Source of the DNA: PFL35 sp041550515 | GTDB taxonomy: Archaea; Thermoplasmatota; E2; DHVEG-1 | Direction of reading: 5' to 3' | DNA length: 39,151 nucleotides | Assembly: GCA_041550515.1 (NCBI GenBank) | Contig: JBFEOQ010000010.1 | Span: 1-39,151, forward strand | Part shown: positions 8,811 through 17,109 of the stretch, piece after piece | Numbering within the stretch: the stretch's first letter is position 1 | Layout: each line of letters opens with the position of its first letter | Notes under the pieces: model-generated | The model's database searches: none | What the model saw: the letters and a program-made list of their open reading frames with translations, nothing else | What the model was told of the DNA's origin: nothing | Program-made: the position numbers and the translations under genes

Positions 8811-9856
8811 AGTTGTCCACCAACAATAGTCCAATCTACTTCATGCATTTTCGAAACTTTATCAATACCTAGCAGATACATTGTTGTCCTTAATTCTTTT
8901 ATAATAACATCAACTTCATCAATAACCCGTGTTTTCCCAGAAATTGCAGGTTCAAGTAATGTCCTTGCAATTCCTGCAGCATCAGCACCCAAAGTCAAGG
9001 ATTTTGCTACATCTAATCCATTTCTAATTCCACCTGTTGCTATTATAGGTATTTTCCAGTTTGTTGCATCACCAACATTAAGTATCGATGTCGGTGTTGG
9101 TATTCCCCAGTTCCAAAAGGTTTTACCTCCACGTTCATGCAATTTATCATTTATCATTTGTGAACGATAATGTTCAATTGCTGAAAAGCTAGTACCACCA
9201 AGACCACCAACGTCAATTCCTGATATTTTTGTTTTTGATAGTTTTTTTGCCACGTTATAAGATATTCCTGCACCTGATTCCTTAACTATAACTGGGATAT
9301 TCAAATCTTCTGTGAGTTTTTTTATAGCATCGTAAACTCCTCGTGCATTTGACTCACCTTCTGGCATTACTGCTTCTTGTAAAAAATTAAGACAAACAAT
9401 GAAAACATCAGCATTTATCATATCTATCATTTTTTGAGCATTTTCAAGTGTTTTTTCTATACCCCATATAACAAGTTGCGATGCACCAATATTTGCAAAA
9501 CGAAGAGGAATATCATAATTATTTATAACCGAATAAGTTTCCTTTAAATCATTCTTTTCAATTGCAGCTCTCTGTGAACCTACACCCATACCTAACTTAA
9601 ATTTCTCTGCAGCAACTGCTAAGTTTTCATTTATTTTTTTTGCTTTACTATAACCTCCAGTCATACTAGCTATTATTATTGGAGCTCCTATCTTTTTATT
9701 AAAAAGTTTAATAGAGAGATCGATATCTTTTTTTTGAATTTCAGGTAAAGCATTATGTACTAACTTTATATCATCCCAGTAGTTATAATCTGATGACACA
9801 TTTTTTTCTATAGCTACCTTCACATGTTGATCTTTTCTACTCTCAGTATTATTCAT
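8801..9856 (-). CDS. fni: Type 2 isopentenyl-diphosphate delta-isomerase (FMN-dependent)
   Basis: A 351-residue TIM-barrel flavoprotein. It shows the family signatures RKDQHVKVAI near the N-terminus, IIIASMTGGYSKAKKINE, LGMGVGSQRAA, and the glycine-rich FMN phosphate-binding segments GGLGGTSFSAIEHYR and IIATGGIRNGLDVAKSL. It interconverts IPP and DMAPP using reduced FMN. The ATG at 9856 is preferred: it follows the ipk stop by one base and has GGAG, inside the last ipk codons, at a good distance. The in-frame ATG at 9871 would overlap ipk and adds MEKTK. Its position between ipk and idsA is the usual archaeal isoprenoid order. Confidence 0.95.
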   Translation of the reverse strand: MNNTESRKDQHVKVAIEKNVSSDYNYWDDIKLVHNALPEIQKKDIDLSIKLFNKKIGAPIIIASMTGGYSKAKKINENLAVAAEKFKLGMGVGSQRAAIEKNDLKETYSVINNYDIPLRFANIGASQLVIWGIEKTLENAQKMIDMINADVFIVCLNFLQEAVMPEGESNARGVYDAIKKLTEDLNIPVIVKESGAGISYNVAKKLSKTKISGIDVGGLGGTSFSAIEHYRSQMINDKLHERGGKTFWNWGIPTPTSILNVGDATNWKIPIIATGGIRNGLDVAKSLTLGADAAGIARTLLEPAISGKTRVIDEVDVIIKELRTTMYLLGIDKVSKMHEVDWTIVGGQLWI

Positions 9857-9857
9857 T

Positions 9858-10643
9858 TTAGTTTTCTCCATCGACTATTGTACTGATTGTTTTTTTTCCA
9901 ACAAGCACCTTATATAATCTATCCATTTTATTACCATTTACTAAAACAGTTTCTATACCATTTTTTGCAATTTTTTTAATTGTTAAAAATTTTCCAGCCA
10001 TACCTCCTGTTACATCAGCATTTTTATTAAATTCAAATGAGGCGTTAAGTAATTTAAGTTCTTTTATTGTTGTTTTTTGAATAAATTTTGCTTTTTTATC
10101 AATTTTTGGATTAGCGGTAAAAATTCCATCTTCATCAATTACAAAAACCACTTTTTCAGGTTTAAAATGATTAGATAAAATCTCTATTAATAAATCTCCA
10201 GAACATATAGAAAAACCTAATGAACTATCCAAAACAACATCTCCATAAGTAACTGGAATAAAATTTTTATCTAAATAATCTTCAAAGATTTGATAATCCA
10301 TTTTTTGAAGTTTATGATTATTTAATTTTATAATTGAATGAGGGGATATTGAAACAGCATTTATGTCATGATTTTGTAGTGATTTTAAAACTAATGAATT
10401 TAATGATTGAACTTTTTCATGTGTAAGTGAAAAACCTTTTATTTGTTCTATTCTTTTATAACCTTGGTTTAACTCGTATTCTTTTGCTAGAATATGACCA
10501 AAAGATCCTGCTCCATGAATAATTATCATTTGTTTTTTTGATTTTTTAATGTCTTCTGATAGGATATCCATTGTCTCTGTTTTAAAAGTACATTCCTTAG
10601 TTTTATCAGTTATAACACTACCGCCTAGTTTAATAATAATCAT
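9858..10643 (-). CDS. ipk: Isopentenyl phosphate kinase
   Basis: A 261-residue amino-acid-kinase-fold enzyme that phosphorylates isopentenyl phosphate to IPP, the last step of the modified archaeal mevalonate pathway. The N-terminal MIIIKLGGSVITDK is the nucleotide-binding lysine/glycine loop. GAGSFGH ends in H50, the histidine used for substrate phosphate binding and catalysis in characterised IPKs. KNADVTGGMAGKF near the C-terminus matches the family glycine motif. The ATG at 10643 has no ribosome-binding site and lies about 20 bases from a TATA-like box, suggesting a leaderless or short-leader transcript. It is the first gene of the minus-strand operon with fni, idsA and gltX. Confidence 0.93.
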   Translation of the reverse strand: MIIIKLGGSVITDKTKECTFKTETMDILSEDIKKSKKQMIIIHGAGSFGHILAKEYELNQGYKRIEQIKGFSLTHEKVQSLNSLVLKSLQNHDINAVSISPHSIIKLNNHKLQKMDYQIFEDYLDKNFIPVTYGDVVLDSSLGFSICSGDLLIEILSNHFKPEKVVFVIDEDGIFTANPKIDKKAKFIQKTTIKELKLLNASFEFNKNADVTGGMAGKFLTIKKIAKNGIETVLVNGNKMDRLYKVLVGKKTISTIVDGEN

Positions 10644-10660
10644 ATTCTGTGAAATAAAAT

Positions 10661-10674
10661 TAAAGTATAAAAAG
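10661..10674 (-). promoter_or_regulatory. TATA-like promoter element for the ipk-fni-idsA-gltX operon
   Basis: On the minus strand this reads CTTTTTATACTTTA, an archaeal TATA-like box whose downstream edge lies about 18 bases from the ipk ATG. Together with the lack of a Shine-Dalgarno sequence, this suggests a very short 5' leader. Assigned by eye. Confidence 0.4.
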
Positions 10675-10687
10675 AGTTTACATGGCT

Positions 10688-10924
10688 TTATGGTTTTTTA
10701 ACGGTCATCATTGTTTTGTCTTTGTTTTGTTCATGTATTAGCCAAAGTCCTATTGGCATTCCATTAAATGGATCTTGCATAATAGTTTTTGTTAAACGTT
10801 TTAGTTCTACTGAGTTATGTTTTTCACGACAATTTCCACATATAAAAAGTTCATCTTTGAATACTAAACCAGACAAATTTTCATGAAGATTAAATTTTCT
10901 GCTGCATACACTGCAGGTTTTTAT
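10688..10924 (-). CDS. Small zinc-ribbon protein with no canonical start codon before its first CxxC
   Basis: The reading frame encodes KTCSVCSRKFNLHENL, then FICGNCREKHNS, then a tail of about 40 residues (GMPIGLWLIHEQNKDKT). The two CxxC pairs make a convincing treble-clef or zinc-ribbon unit. Between the upstream stop and the first cysteine there is no ATG, GTG or TTG, only two ATA codons just after GGTGGTGGG, which would serve as a ribosome-binding site. The coordinate given assumes initiation at ATA (10924), for 78 residues. The first canonical start, TTG at 10876, would give 62 residues and lose the first CxxC pair. It is divergent from glgP and 44 bp upstream of ipk. Function unknown; the gene is likely real, its start is not settled. 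Confidence 0.5.
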   Translation of the reverse strand: MKTCSVCSRKFNLHENLSGLVFKDELFICGNCREKHNSVELKRLTKTIMQDPFNGMPIGLWLIHEQNKDKTMMTVKKP

Positions 10925-11025
10925 TGTTATTTTCCCACCACCAAATTAAAAATTCTTTTGTGTTATGGAACTTATATAATTTTGTCATTTATAAACCCAT
11001 CTGTAAAAAGGAAATATTATATAAG

Positions 11026-11035
11026 ATTGAGGTGT
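11026..11035 (+). promoter_or_regulatory. TATA-box for glgP
   Basis: ATTATATAAG, preceded by purines (GGAAAT), sits 32 bases before the glgP ATG at 11068. The leader contains AAGGTGGTAGGAG (11050-11062), which is complementary to the archaeal 16S rRNA 3' end. Assigned by eye from the archaeal TATA consensus. Confidence 0.5.
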
Positions 11036-11067
11036 ATTAACCTAGTTATAAGGTGGTAGGAGTCTAA

Positions 11068-12765
11068 ATGACAGAAGGCGACACTGTTCATAAAAGCATA
11101 GTTAGTCATGGTGGTAAACCTAAGATTGCATATTTTTCTATGGAGATCGGGATTGATGAAAATATTCCTTCCTATAGTGGTGGTTTAGGTATACTATCCG
11201 GTGATACTATCAAATCTTGTGCAGATTTAAATGTCCCTGTCGTTGGAATAACTCTACTATCTGAGAATGGTTACTTTTATCAGAAACTAGATGAAGAGGG
11301 GAATCAGATAGAACTTCCGATTCAATTTTATATTTCAAATTTCTTACATGAGTTACATACTAATACAACTGTTAAAATTGAAGGAAGAGATGTTAAAATT
11401 CGTCCTTGGTTGTATCAATATCGTGGAATTGGCGGATATATAGTTCCAGTATTTTTCTTAGATACAAATGTAACAGAAAATACTAATCATGATAGACAGC
11501 TAACTAAATACCTATATGGAGGTGATAACAAATATAGGTTAGGTCAAGAAATTATTCTTGGTATCGGTGGTGTAAGAATTCTAAGAGATTTAGGATATAA
11601 TACCATTGATAAATATCATATGAATGAAGGGCATGCAGCACTTGGAACTCTTGAACTTTATGATCAGAGTAAGGATATTGAAAAGGTTCGTCAACAATGT
11701 GTTTTTACAACTCACACACCTGTTGCAGCAGGTCATGATCAGTTTGATTTGAATATTGCAAAATCTATGATTGGTAATATTCTTCCCGAGTTTATTCTTG
11801 ATGATATTACCTTTGAAAATAAACTTAATATGACCCGGCTTGCCTTATTTTTTAGTCATTATATTAATGGTGTTGCGAAAAAACACGGTGAGGTTTCTCG
11901 TATGATGTTTCCAGGATATTCTATTGACTCAATTACCAATGGTGTTCATTCAGCAACATGGGTTTGTGAATCTTTCCAAAGAATATTTGATAAACATATA
12001 AAAGGTTGGCGTTCTGACCCAAATAGTCTTAGAGCTGCATCTGGTATGGATAAAAATAAGATATGGAATGCACATATGGAAGCAAAACGGGAGCTTATTA
12101 ATTTTGTTAACAAACGATACAATGTAGGTATGAATTATAATGATTTTACTATAGGGTTTGCTCGTAGACAAACTGCTTACAAAAGACCTGATTTATTAAT
12201 ATCAAATCCTAAAAGATTAATGGATATTGCTGATAAAGTAGGACCAATTCAGATAATATACGCAGGAAAAGCACATCCAAAAGATAATACTGGTAAGGAA
12301 AGTATTAGAAAGATTTTTGAAGTAATGAAGAAAATTAATAATAACATAAAAATGGCATATATTCACAATTATGAAATGTCAATTGCAAAAATGATGGTGT
12401 CAGGTGTAGATTTATGGCTGAATACACCAAGACGTCCTATGGAGGCATCAGGTACTTCTGGTATGAAAGCAGCACATAATGGTATTCCACAATTTAGCAC
12501 TCTTGATGGATGGTGGATTGAGGGATGTATTGAAAATATCACTGGTTGGTCAATTGGTTCAAGAAAATCAGATGAAAGAGAGTCAGATGACGATGCCGAT
12601 AAAAGAGATTTATATGATAAACTAGAAACATGGATAATTCCCAAATTCTATAAAGATAGGGATAATTGGATTAGAACTATGCGTAGTTGTATAGCAATTA
12701 ATGCATCTTTTTTTAATACAAATCGTATGATACAGCAATATGTATTAAATGCTTATTTTATTTAA
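11068..12765 (+). CDS. glgP: Alpha-glucan phosphorylase, short GT35 form
   Basis: A 565-residue glycogen/maltodextrin phosphorylase of the short archaeal-bacterial type (the classical enzyme is about 800). It begins with KPKIAYFSMEIGIDENIPSY and SGGLGILSGDTIKS, typical of this subfamily. MNEGHAALGTLEL and FTTHTPVAAGHDQFD form the catalytic cleft, and SGTSGMKAAHNG contains the lysine (K467) that binds pyridoxal phosphate. It releases glucose 1-phosphate from the non-reducing ends of alpha-1,4-glucans. The start has a strong ribosome-binding site and a TATA box. Its 3' end overlaps the end of the convergent debranching enzyme gene by 21 bp. It belongs functionally with the minus-strand glycogen genes that follow. 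Confidence 0.95.
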   Translation: MTEGDTVHKSIVSHGGKPKIAYFSMEIGIDENIPSYSGGLGILSGDTIKSCADLNVPVVGITLLSENGYFYQKLDEEGNQIELPIQFYISNFLHELHTNTTVKIEGRDVKIRPWLYQYRGIGGYIVPVFFLDTNVTENTNHDRQLTKYLYGGDNKYRLGQEIILGIGGVRILRDLGYNTIDKYHMNEGHAALGTLELYDQSKDIEKVRQQCVFTTHTPVAAGHDQFDLNIAKSMIGNILPEFILDDITFENKLNMTRLALFFSHYINGVAKKHGEVSRMMFPGYSIDSITNGVHSATWVCESFQRIFDKHIKGWRSDPNSLRAASGMDKNKIWNAHMEAKRELINFVNKRYNVGMNYNDFTIGFARRQTAYKRPDLLISNPKRLMDIADKVGPIQIIYAGKAHPKDNTGKESIRKIFEVMKKINNNIKMAYIHNYEMSIAKMMVSGVDLWLNTPRRPMEASGTSGMKAAHNGIPQFSTLDGWWIEGCIENITGWSIGSRKSDERESDDDADKRDLYDKLETWIIPKFYKDRDNWIRTMRSCIAINASFFNTNRMIQQYVLNAYFI

Positions 12766-14607
12766 AATAAATTTTTTTTCAAATAATGGACGTTTGTTTT
12801 CAATATCTTCAATACATGTTCTGAGTATTTCTGCGACACTCCATGCCTGAGAAATACAACCTCTTGGAGCATAAACTGGATCTGCATCAAATATCTCATA
12901 TATATTTCCATCCCAGTTATCGCCAAAAACATTAAACATAGGTTTTATGAATTTTTTAAAAGCATTGTCTCGATTTTTTTTATTATTATTAAGTTTAACA
13001 TAAGATTTAATAAAAGGGCCTGTAAGCCATGGCCATACTATCCCATTATGATAAGCTTCATCTTTGTTATAATGACCAAATAAATAACCTTTATACATTC
13101 TATTATCTTTTGATAGTGTTCTTGGACCAAAAACTGTTAAAAGTTTTTCTTCAAATTTATCAATTATTTTTTCTTGTATTTTTTTATTGATCATATTAAA
13201 ATCAAGTGATGAAAGAAATATAATATTTGGTCGGAAAGATTCATCCTTTGTATCTATTACGTCATAAAGTTTATCAAATTTATTATTAAAATTTAATTTG
13301 ACTTTTTCTGCAAGATCAATATAAGAATTTTTTTTATTTAAGATCTGTGAAAAATTATTCATAATCATTAAGGCATTGTACCATAACGCTTGTATTTCTA
13401 CTGCTTTTCTACATCTTGGTGTAGTATAATAATCTCCTATTTTTACATCCATCCATGTTAAACCAGGATCATGACTAATAAGATAATCTTGATCCATAAA
13501 AATATTGTATTCTGTCCCGTTTTCATAGTTTCGAATGATACTATCCATTGTTTCCCAGATATCTTTAAGAAAATCAAGATCATTTGTATATTTTATATAT
13601 TGATAGATACGATCTATGAACCATAAAGATGCATCAACTGTATTATATGAAGGTTCTGAATTTCTGTCATCAAATACATTTGGAATAAGACCATGCTTAC
13701 AAAAACGAGCAAATGTTGAAAGAATCTGTCTTGCTTCATTAAAACGATTTGTAACAAGAGTTAAACCCGGAACAGCAATCAAAGTATCTCTACCCCAATC
13801 TGTAAACCAGGGATAACCTGCAACAATTGACTTTCCATTGTTTTTATTAACTATAAAATTATCAGATGCAAGAACAAGTTTTTCAAATTTGATAGGAACA
13901 TTAGATTCCTTGATTATTTTTTCTTTTCTTTCTAATTCTTTTGAAAAAACAACAGCTGGATCAATATTGATATCCTCTTCAATTGTTAAAACTAAATAAT
14001 AAACAGTAGGTTTGTTTATTATTTTATAAAAATAACCAATATGCACCGCATTATCTATCCATGAATCACTTCGTTTTCTATCCTTTTCATAATACATAGT
14101 TTCCCAATAGTTTTCCTTGGTAAAAGAACAATCTTTGAGAATTATTTTTAGACTTTTATCTATATTTTTTGGTTTAATAAAAAGTGTGCTATCCTCTATT
14201 TTTTGTTGAAAAGATAGATATCTTTGAAGATTAACATTATAAAAATGTCTTGAATGAACGATTGGGCCGTGAACCATAGTCAAAGGTTTTATGTTTTTTA
14301 TATCATATTTGAGTATTGTTGTATTTTTACCGTATTGCATTAGAATAGTTTTTTTAACTTTTATAACATCTGATTCATATACAAAATTTGGAAAATAATC
14401 AAAATAATAACTTTTTTTATAATTTTCAAGTAGACATGTTTGATTATTAACTTGTATTTTATCAATTATATTTGATACAAAAATCCATCTCTCTGCAGGA
14501 GGATTAAGACTTGTAATTAAAAGTCCGTGAAACTTACTTGTATTTGTATTTTTTGTAGTAAGTGATGCATAGCCACCAAGTCCATTTGTAACTAGCCATT
14601 CTCTCAT
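12745..14607 (-). CDS. Glycogen debranching enzyme (amylo-alpha-1,6-glucosidase, GDE_C family)
   Basis: A 620-residue protein starting MREWLVTNGLGGYASLTT, the standard N-terminus of archaeal debranching enzymes, with KFHGLLI close behind. The N-terminal beta-sandwich (about 1-250) is followed by an (alpha/alpha)6 barrel containing YPWFTDWGRDTLIAVPGLTL, YNTVDASLWFIDRIYQY, GLTWMDVKIG, the acidic WPWLTGPF segment and CISQAWSVAEILR. It hydrolyses alpha-1,6 branch stubs so the phosphorylase can continue. The gene follows the glgA-like gene by 13 bp, probably as one operon, and converges on glgP with a 21-bp overlap. Length is close to the family's usual 600-700. Confidence 0.92.
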   Translation of the reverse strand: MREWLVTNGLGGYASLTTKNTNTSKFHGLLITSLNPPAERWIFVSNIIDKIQVNNQTCLLENYKKSYYFDYFPNFVYESDVIKVKKTILMQYGKNTTILKYDIKNIKPLTMVHGPIVHSRHFYNVNLQRYLSFQQKIEDSTLFIKPKNIDKSLKIILKDCSFTKENYWETMYYEKDRKRSDSWIDNAVHIGYFYKIINKPTVYYLVLTIEEDINIDPAVVFSKELERKEKIIKESNVPIKFEKLVLASDNFIVNKNNGKSIVAGYPWFTDWGRDTLIAVPGLTLVTNRFNEARQILSTFARFCKHGLIPNVFDDRNSEPSYNTVDASLWFIDRIYQYIKYTNDLDFLKDIWETMDSIIRNYENGTEYNIFMDQDYLISHDPGLTWMDVKIGDYYTTPRCRKAVEIQALWYNALMIMNNFSQILNKKNSYIDLAEKVKLNFNNKFDKLYDVIDTKDESFRPNIIFLSSLDFNMINKKIQEKIIDKFEEKLLTVFGPRTLSKDNRMYKGYLFGHYNKDEAYHNGIVWPWLTGPFIKSYVKLNNNKKNRDNAFKKFIKPMFNVFGDNWDGNIYEIFDADPVYAPRGCISQAWSVAEILRTCIEDIENKRPLFEKKFILNKISI

Positions 14608-14620
14608 AGAATCAATCCTT

Positions 14621-15865
14621 TTATCTTAAGAAATCTTGATAAATATTTAACATTCTTTTTGCAACTGTCTCCCAGCTAAAAACTTCAATTGCTCTTTTTC
14701 TTGCGTTATTTCCCATCCATTCTGCTCTTTTTTTATCTTGCAGAACTTGTTTTATTCCCCAAGCTATATCTTTTGGATCATAAGGATTTATATGATAACC
14801 ATTCTGTTTTTCTCCATTTGGTAGTATTTGTTCTCTTAAGCCATTTGTTCCTCGTGCGCCAACAACTGTTGGTTTTCCCATACTCATTGATTCTGTACAA
14901 ACTATTCCAAATGGCTCATAAATCGATGGTACTACTACACATTCTGATGCAGCATAGTGTTTTATTCTCTCAGATTCATCTATAAACTCTGTTTTAAAAA
15001 GTACTTTATCTTCAATACCAAGGCTTTTAGTAATTTCTTTTAAACTCCATTCCATATCGCCAATTCCAAGAATAACTAGTTTAGTATTTGGAAAATCCTT
15101 TAAAACATTAGGCATCGCCTTAACTAGTTTGTCAACACCTTTAACAGTTACAAGACGTCCAACAAAAAAAATCATGTTTTCATCATCTTTTATTCCGTAA
15201 TCACGTCTAAGATGAAGTTTTTCTTCCTGTGTAACTTTTAAAGGATCATATTTATTTGGATCAATACCATTCCAGCAAACTCGTATCCTATCTGGTGGGA
15301 AACCTAGTTTTTCTAGTTCATCTTTCATAGCATAAGAAACAGTAATTACACAATCTGCAAGTTGTCCTCCTTCATATTCTATATCTTTTATGATATGACT
15401 TCCACGACCTACAGAACGTCCTACTTCTGTAGAATGAACATGAAACATAAGTGGAATTTTTAATTCATTTTTTACAATTATTCCACCCATTATCCCAAGC
15501 CAATCATGTGCATCAATTATATCAAAATTTTTCCCTTCTTTTCTCACAAGCAGATTTACCATAATTGATGCAGATATTGTGTTATAACTAACAACATCTG
15601 AAAAAAATTTAAAATTTGGACCCCATGATCTAAGTTCATGGGCTGCAAAAAGCCTAAATGTATCAGCTAAATCAAGTGTTTTAGGTCTATATACATTTAT
15701 TCCATTAATCTTCTCATTAGTTAAAAGAGAATTATTTTCATTTAGTGAAAAAACAGTTACTTTATGACCTAAAGACTTTTGTTTTTGTGTAATTTCTGTT
15801 GCAAAAGTTCCAAGTCCTCCATATATAACTGGTGGATACTCCCAACTGAAATGCGCAATTTTCAA
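14621..15865 (-). CDS. Glycogen synthase-like glycosyltransferase (GT4/GT5), copy 1
   Basis: A 414-residue GT-B enzyme. MKIAHFSWEYPPVIYGGLGT is the signature N-terminus of archaeal glycogen synthase-like proteins, with the K-x-GG-like loop binding ADP/UDP-glucose. DIIDAHDWLGIMGG and PLMFHVHSTEVGRS give the acceptor-cleft residues, FVGRLVTVKGVDKLV starts the second domain, and PSIYEPFGIVCTESMSMG is the E-x7-E donor motif. The start is TTG at 15865, chosen because GAGGAGAG lies at correct spacing and the protein begins exactly at the conserved strand. It has its own TATA-like box and leads into the debranching enzyme. Distinct in sequence from copy 2 at 17110, so not a recent duplication. Confidence 0.88.
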   Translation of the reverse strand: MKIAHFSWEYPPVIYGGLGTFATEITQKQKSLGHKVTVFSLNENNSLLTNEKINGINVYRPKTLDLADTFRLFAAHELRSWGPNFKFFSDVVSYNTISASIMVNLLVRKEGKNFDIIDAHDWLGIMGGIIVKNELKIPLMFHVHSTEVGRSVGRGSHIIKDIEYEGGQLADCVITVSYAMKDELEKLGFPPDRIRVCWNGIDPNKYDPLKVTQEEKLHLRRDYGIKDDENMIFFVGRLVTVKGVDKLVKAMPNVLKDFPNTKLVILGIGDMEWSLKEITKSLGIEDKVLFKTEFIDESERIKHYAASECVVVPSIYEPFGIVCTESMSMGKPTVVGARGTNGLREQILPNGEKQNGYHINPYDPKDIAWGIKQVLQDKKRAEWMGNNARKRAIEVFSWETVAKRMLNIYQDFLR

Positions 15866-15910
15866 TTAATTTCTCTCCTCAATTAATATTAAACCTATAA
15901 CTGTTTAAAA

Positions 15911-15920
15911 GCTTATATAA
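15911..15920 (-). promoter_or_regulatory. TATA-like promoter element for the glgA1-debranching enzyme operon
   Basis: Minus strand TTATATAAGC in the 65-bp gap between the GH57 gene and glgA1, about 46 bases before the TTG start. It implies that the two minus-strand glycogen gene pairs can be transcribed separately. Confidence 0.45.
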
Positions 15921-15930
15921 ATTACAAAAC

Positions 15931-17109
15931 TTATATTTTTTGTTTTAAATCTTGAAGTATGTTCATAAAATTAATGAATCCATCATATGGTCCATCATAA
16001 GGACTAAAATATGCATGTACATCACCATCAGCAAGACCTTTTGTAGAACAATAATATAAATGGTCACTTGTTTGAAGTTTGCGCCAGGTTTCAAGTAGTT
16101 CTCTATCATTTTTTTCTTTGATTTTGTGACCAATATCTTTAAGTTCATTAAAGCATGCAATTTGCATATCGTTACCAAGCCAAGTAGATACGTTACGATC
16201 TTCATCTGCCCATGATATAGCCCAAGGTACGTTAATTTCGCCTACAACCTCATATTTTTCAACTGCAGTTGAGGTTGTTATAAAATCCATATGTTTATGT
16301 TTTAAAACCTCAGTAGGTAGATGTCTTAGAAAATCAAAAATACCTGTTTCAGTCCACTGATGCTCACCAAAGGTTTCATAATCCATAAATAAATTAACTA
16401 TATCACCTTGGACTTGAGACAGCCAATTAGCATATTTATCTGCAGTAAGTGGCCAACCTTTCCACATTTGCGCAGAAAATCTAAAGCCAACATCATCACT
16501 AAGATTATAATTTCTAAGTAAAACCTTGATTTTACCATTTACAGGTTTATATAAAAAATTTGGACTTCTCCATCCCAGTATTTTTTCTGTTCCTTCGGTA
16601 AGTATACCTTTATAGTCCATATCTTCAATTTTTTTAGCAATGCGGTTATCATATATTGCTTCAGTATTTCTAAAAACTCGAGGTTTATAATTAAAAATAT
16701 TTTTTATCATTTGTCGATGCATATTAACCTGATCTTCAAATTCATCCATTTCCTCGTACAAACTTGAGAGTGAATGATAATAAGTTTCCTCCATCATGTC
16801 TACTGAACCTGTATTAAACAGTTTTTTAAAACTATCGATAACTTCTGGCATAAAATCTTGGCAGTATTCAACAAAAGTTCCAGTTAAACTAAAAGAAATA
16901 TTAAAATTTTCATCATGTTTTCTAATAAGTTCCAGCAAAAGATTATTTGTGGGTAAATAACATTTTTTTGCTACTTTGGTAAAAATCTGCTCATTTAATT
17001 TTCTATTAAAATATTCAGAACGATTATTTTCTCCACCTATATTAAATACTGAGAACTTGTTAAGTCTCATTGGTTGATGTACTTCAAAATACATGCAGAT
17101 AGAAGTCAT
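15931..17109 (-). CDS. GH57 family glycoside hydrolase (alpha-amylase/glucanotransferase type)
   Basis: A 392-residue GH57 beta/alpha-barrel enzyme. The conserved regions are visible in order: HQP at residues 11-13 (region 1), FSLTGTFVEYCQDF (region 2), FRNTEAIYDN, whose glutamate E150 is the likely nucleophile (region 3), FMDYETFGEHQW, whose D243 is the likely general acid (region 4), and WADEDRNVSTWLGNDMQ (region 5). GH57 enzymes of this length act on alpha-1,4-glucans by hydrolysis or transfer; which of the two cannot be decided here. The ATG directly follows the TAG of the glgA-like gene (TAGATG) with GGGGAG just upstream, so the pair is translationally linked. No signal peptide is present, so it works on internal glucan. 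Confidence 0.92.
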   Translation of the reverse strand: MTSICMYFEVHQPMRLNKFSVFNIGGENNRSEYFNRKLNEQIFTKVAKKCYLPTNNLLLELIRKHDENFNISFSLTGTFVEYCQDFMPEVIDSFKKLFNTGSVDMMEETYYHSLSSLYEEMDEFEDQVNMHRQMIKNIFNYKPRVFRNTEAIYDNRIAKKIEDMDYKGILTEGTEKILGWRSPNFLYKPVNGKIKVLLRNYNLSDDVGFRFSAQMWKGWPLTADKYANWLSQVQGDIVNLFMDYETFGEHQWTETGIFDFLRHLPTEVLKHKHMDFITTSTAVEKYEVVGEINVPWAISWADEDRNVSTWLGNDMQIACFNELKDIGHKIKEKNDRELLETWRKLQTSDHLYYCSTKGLADGDVHAYFSPYDGPYDGFINFMNILQDLKQKI

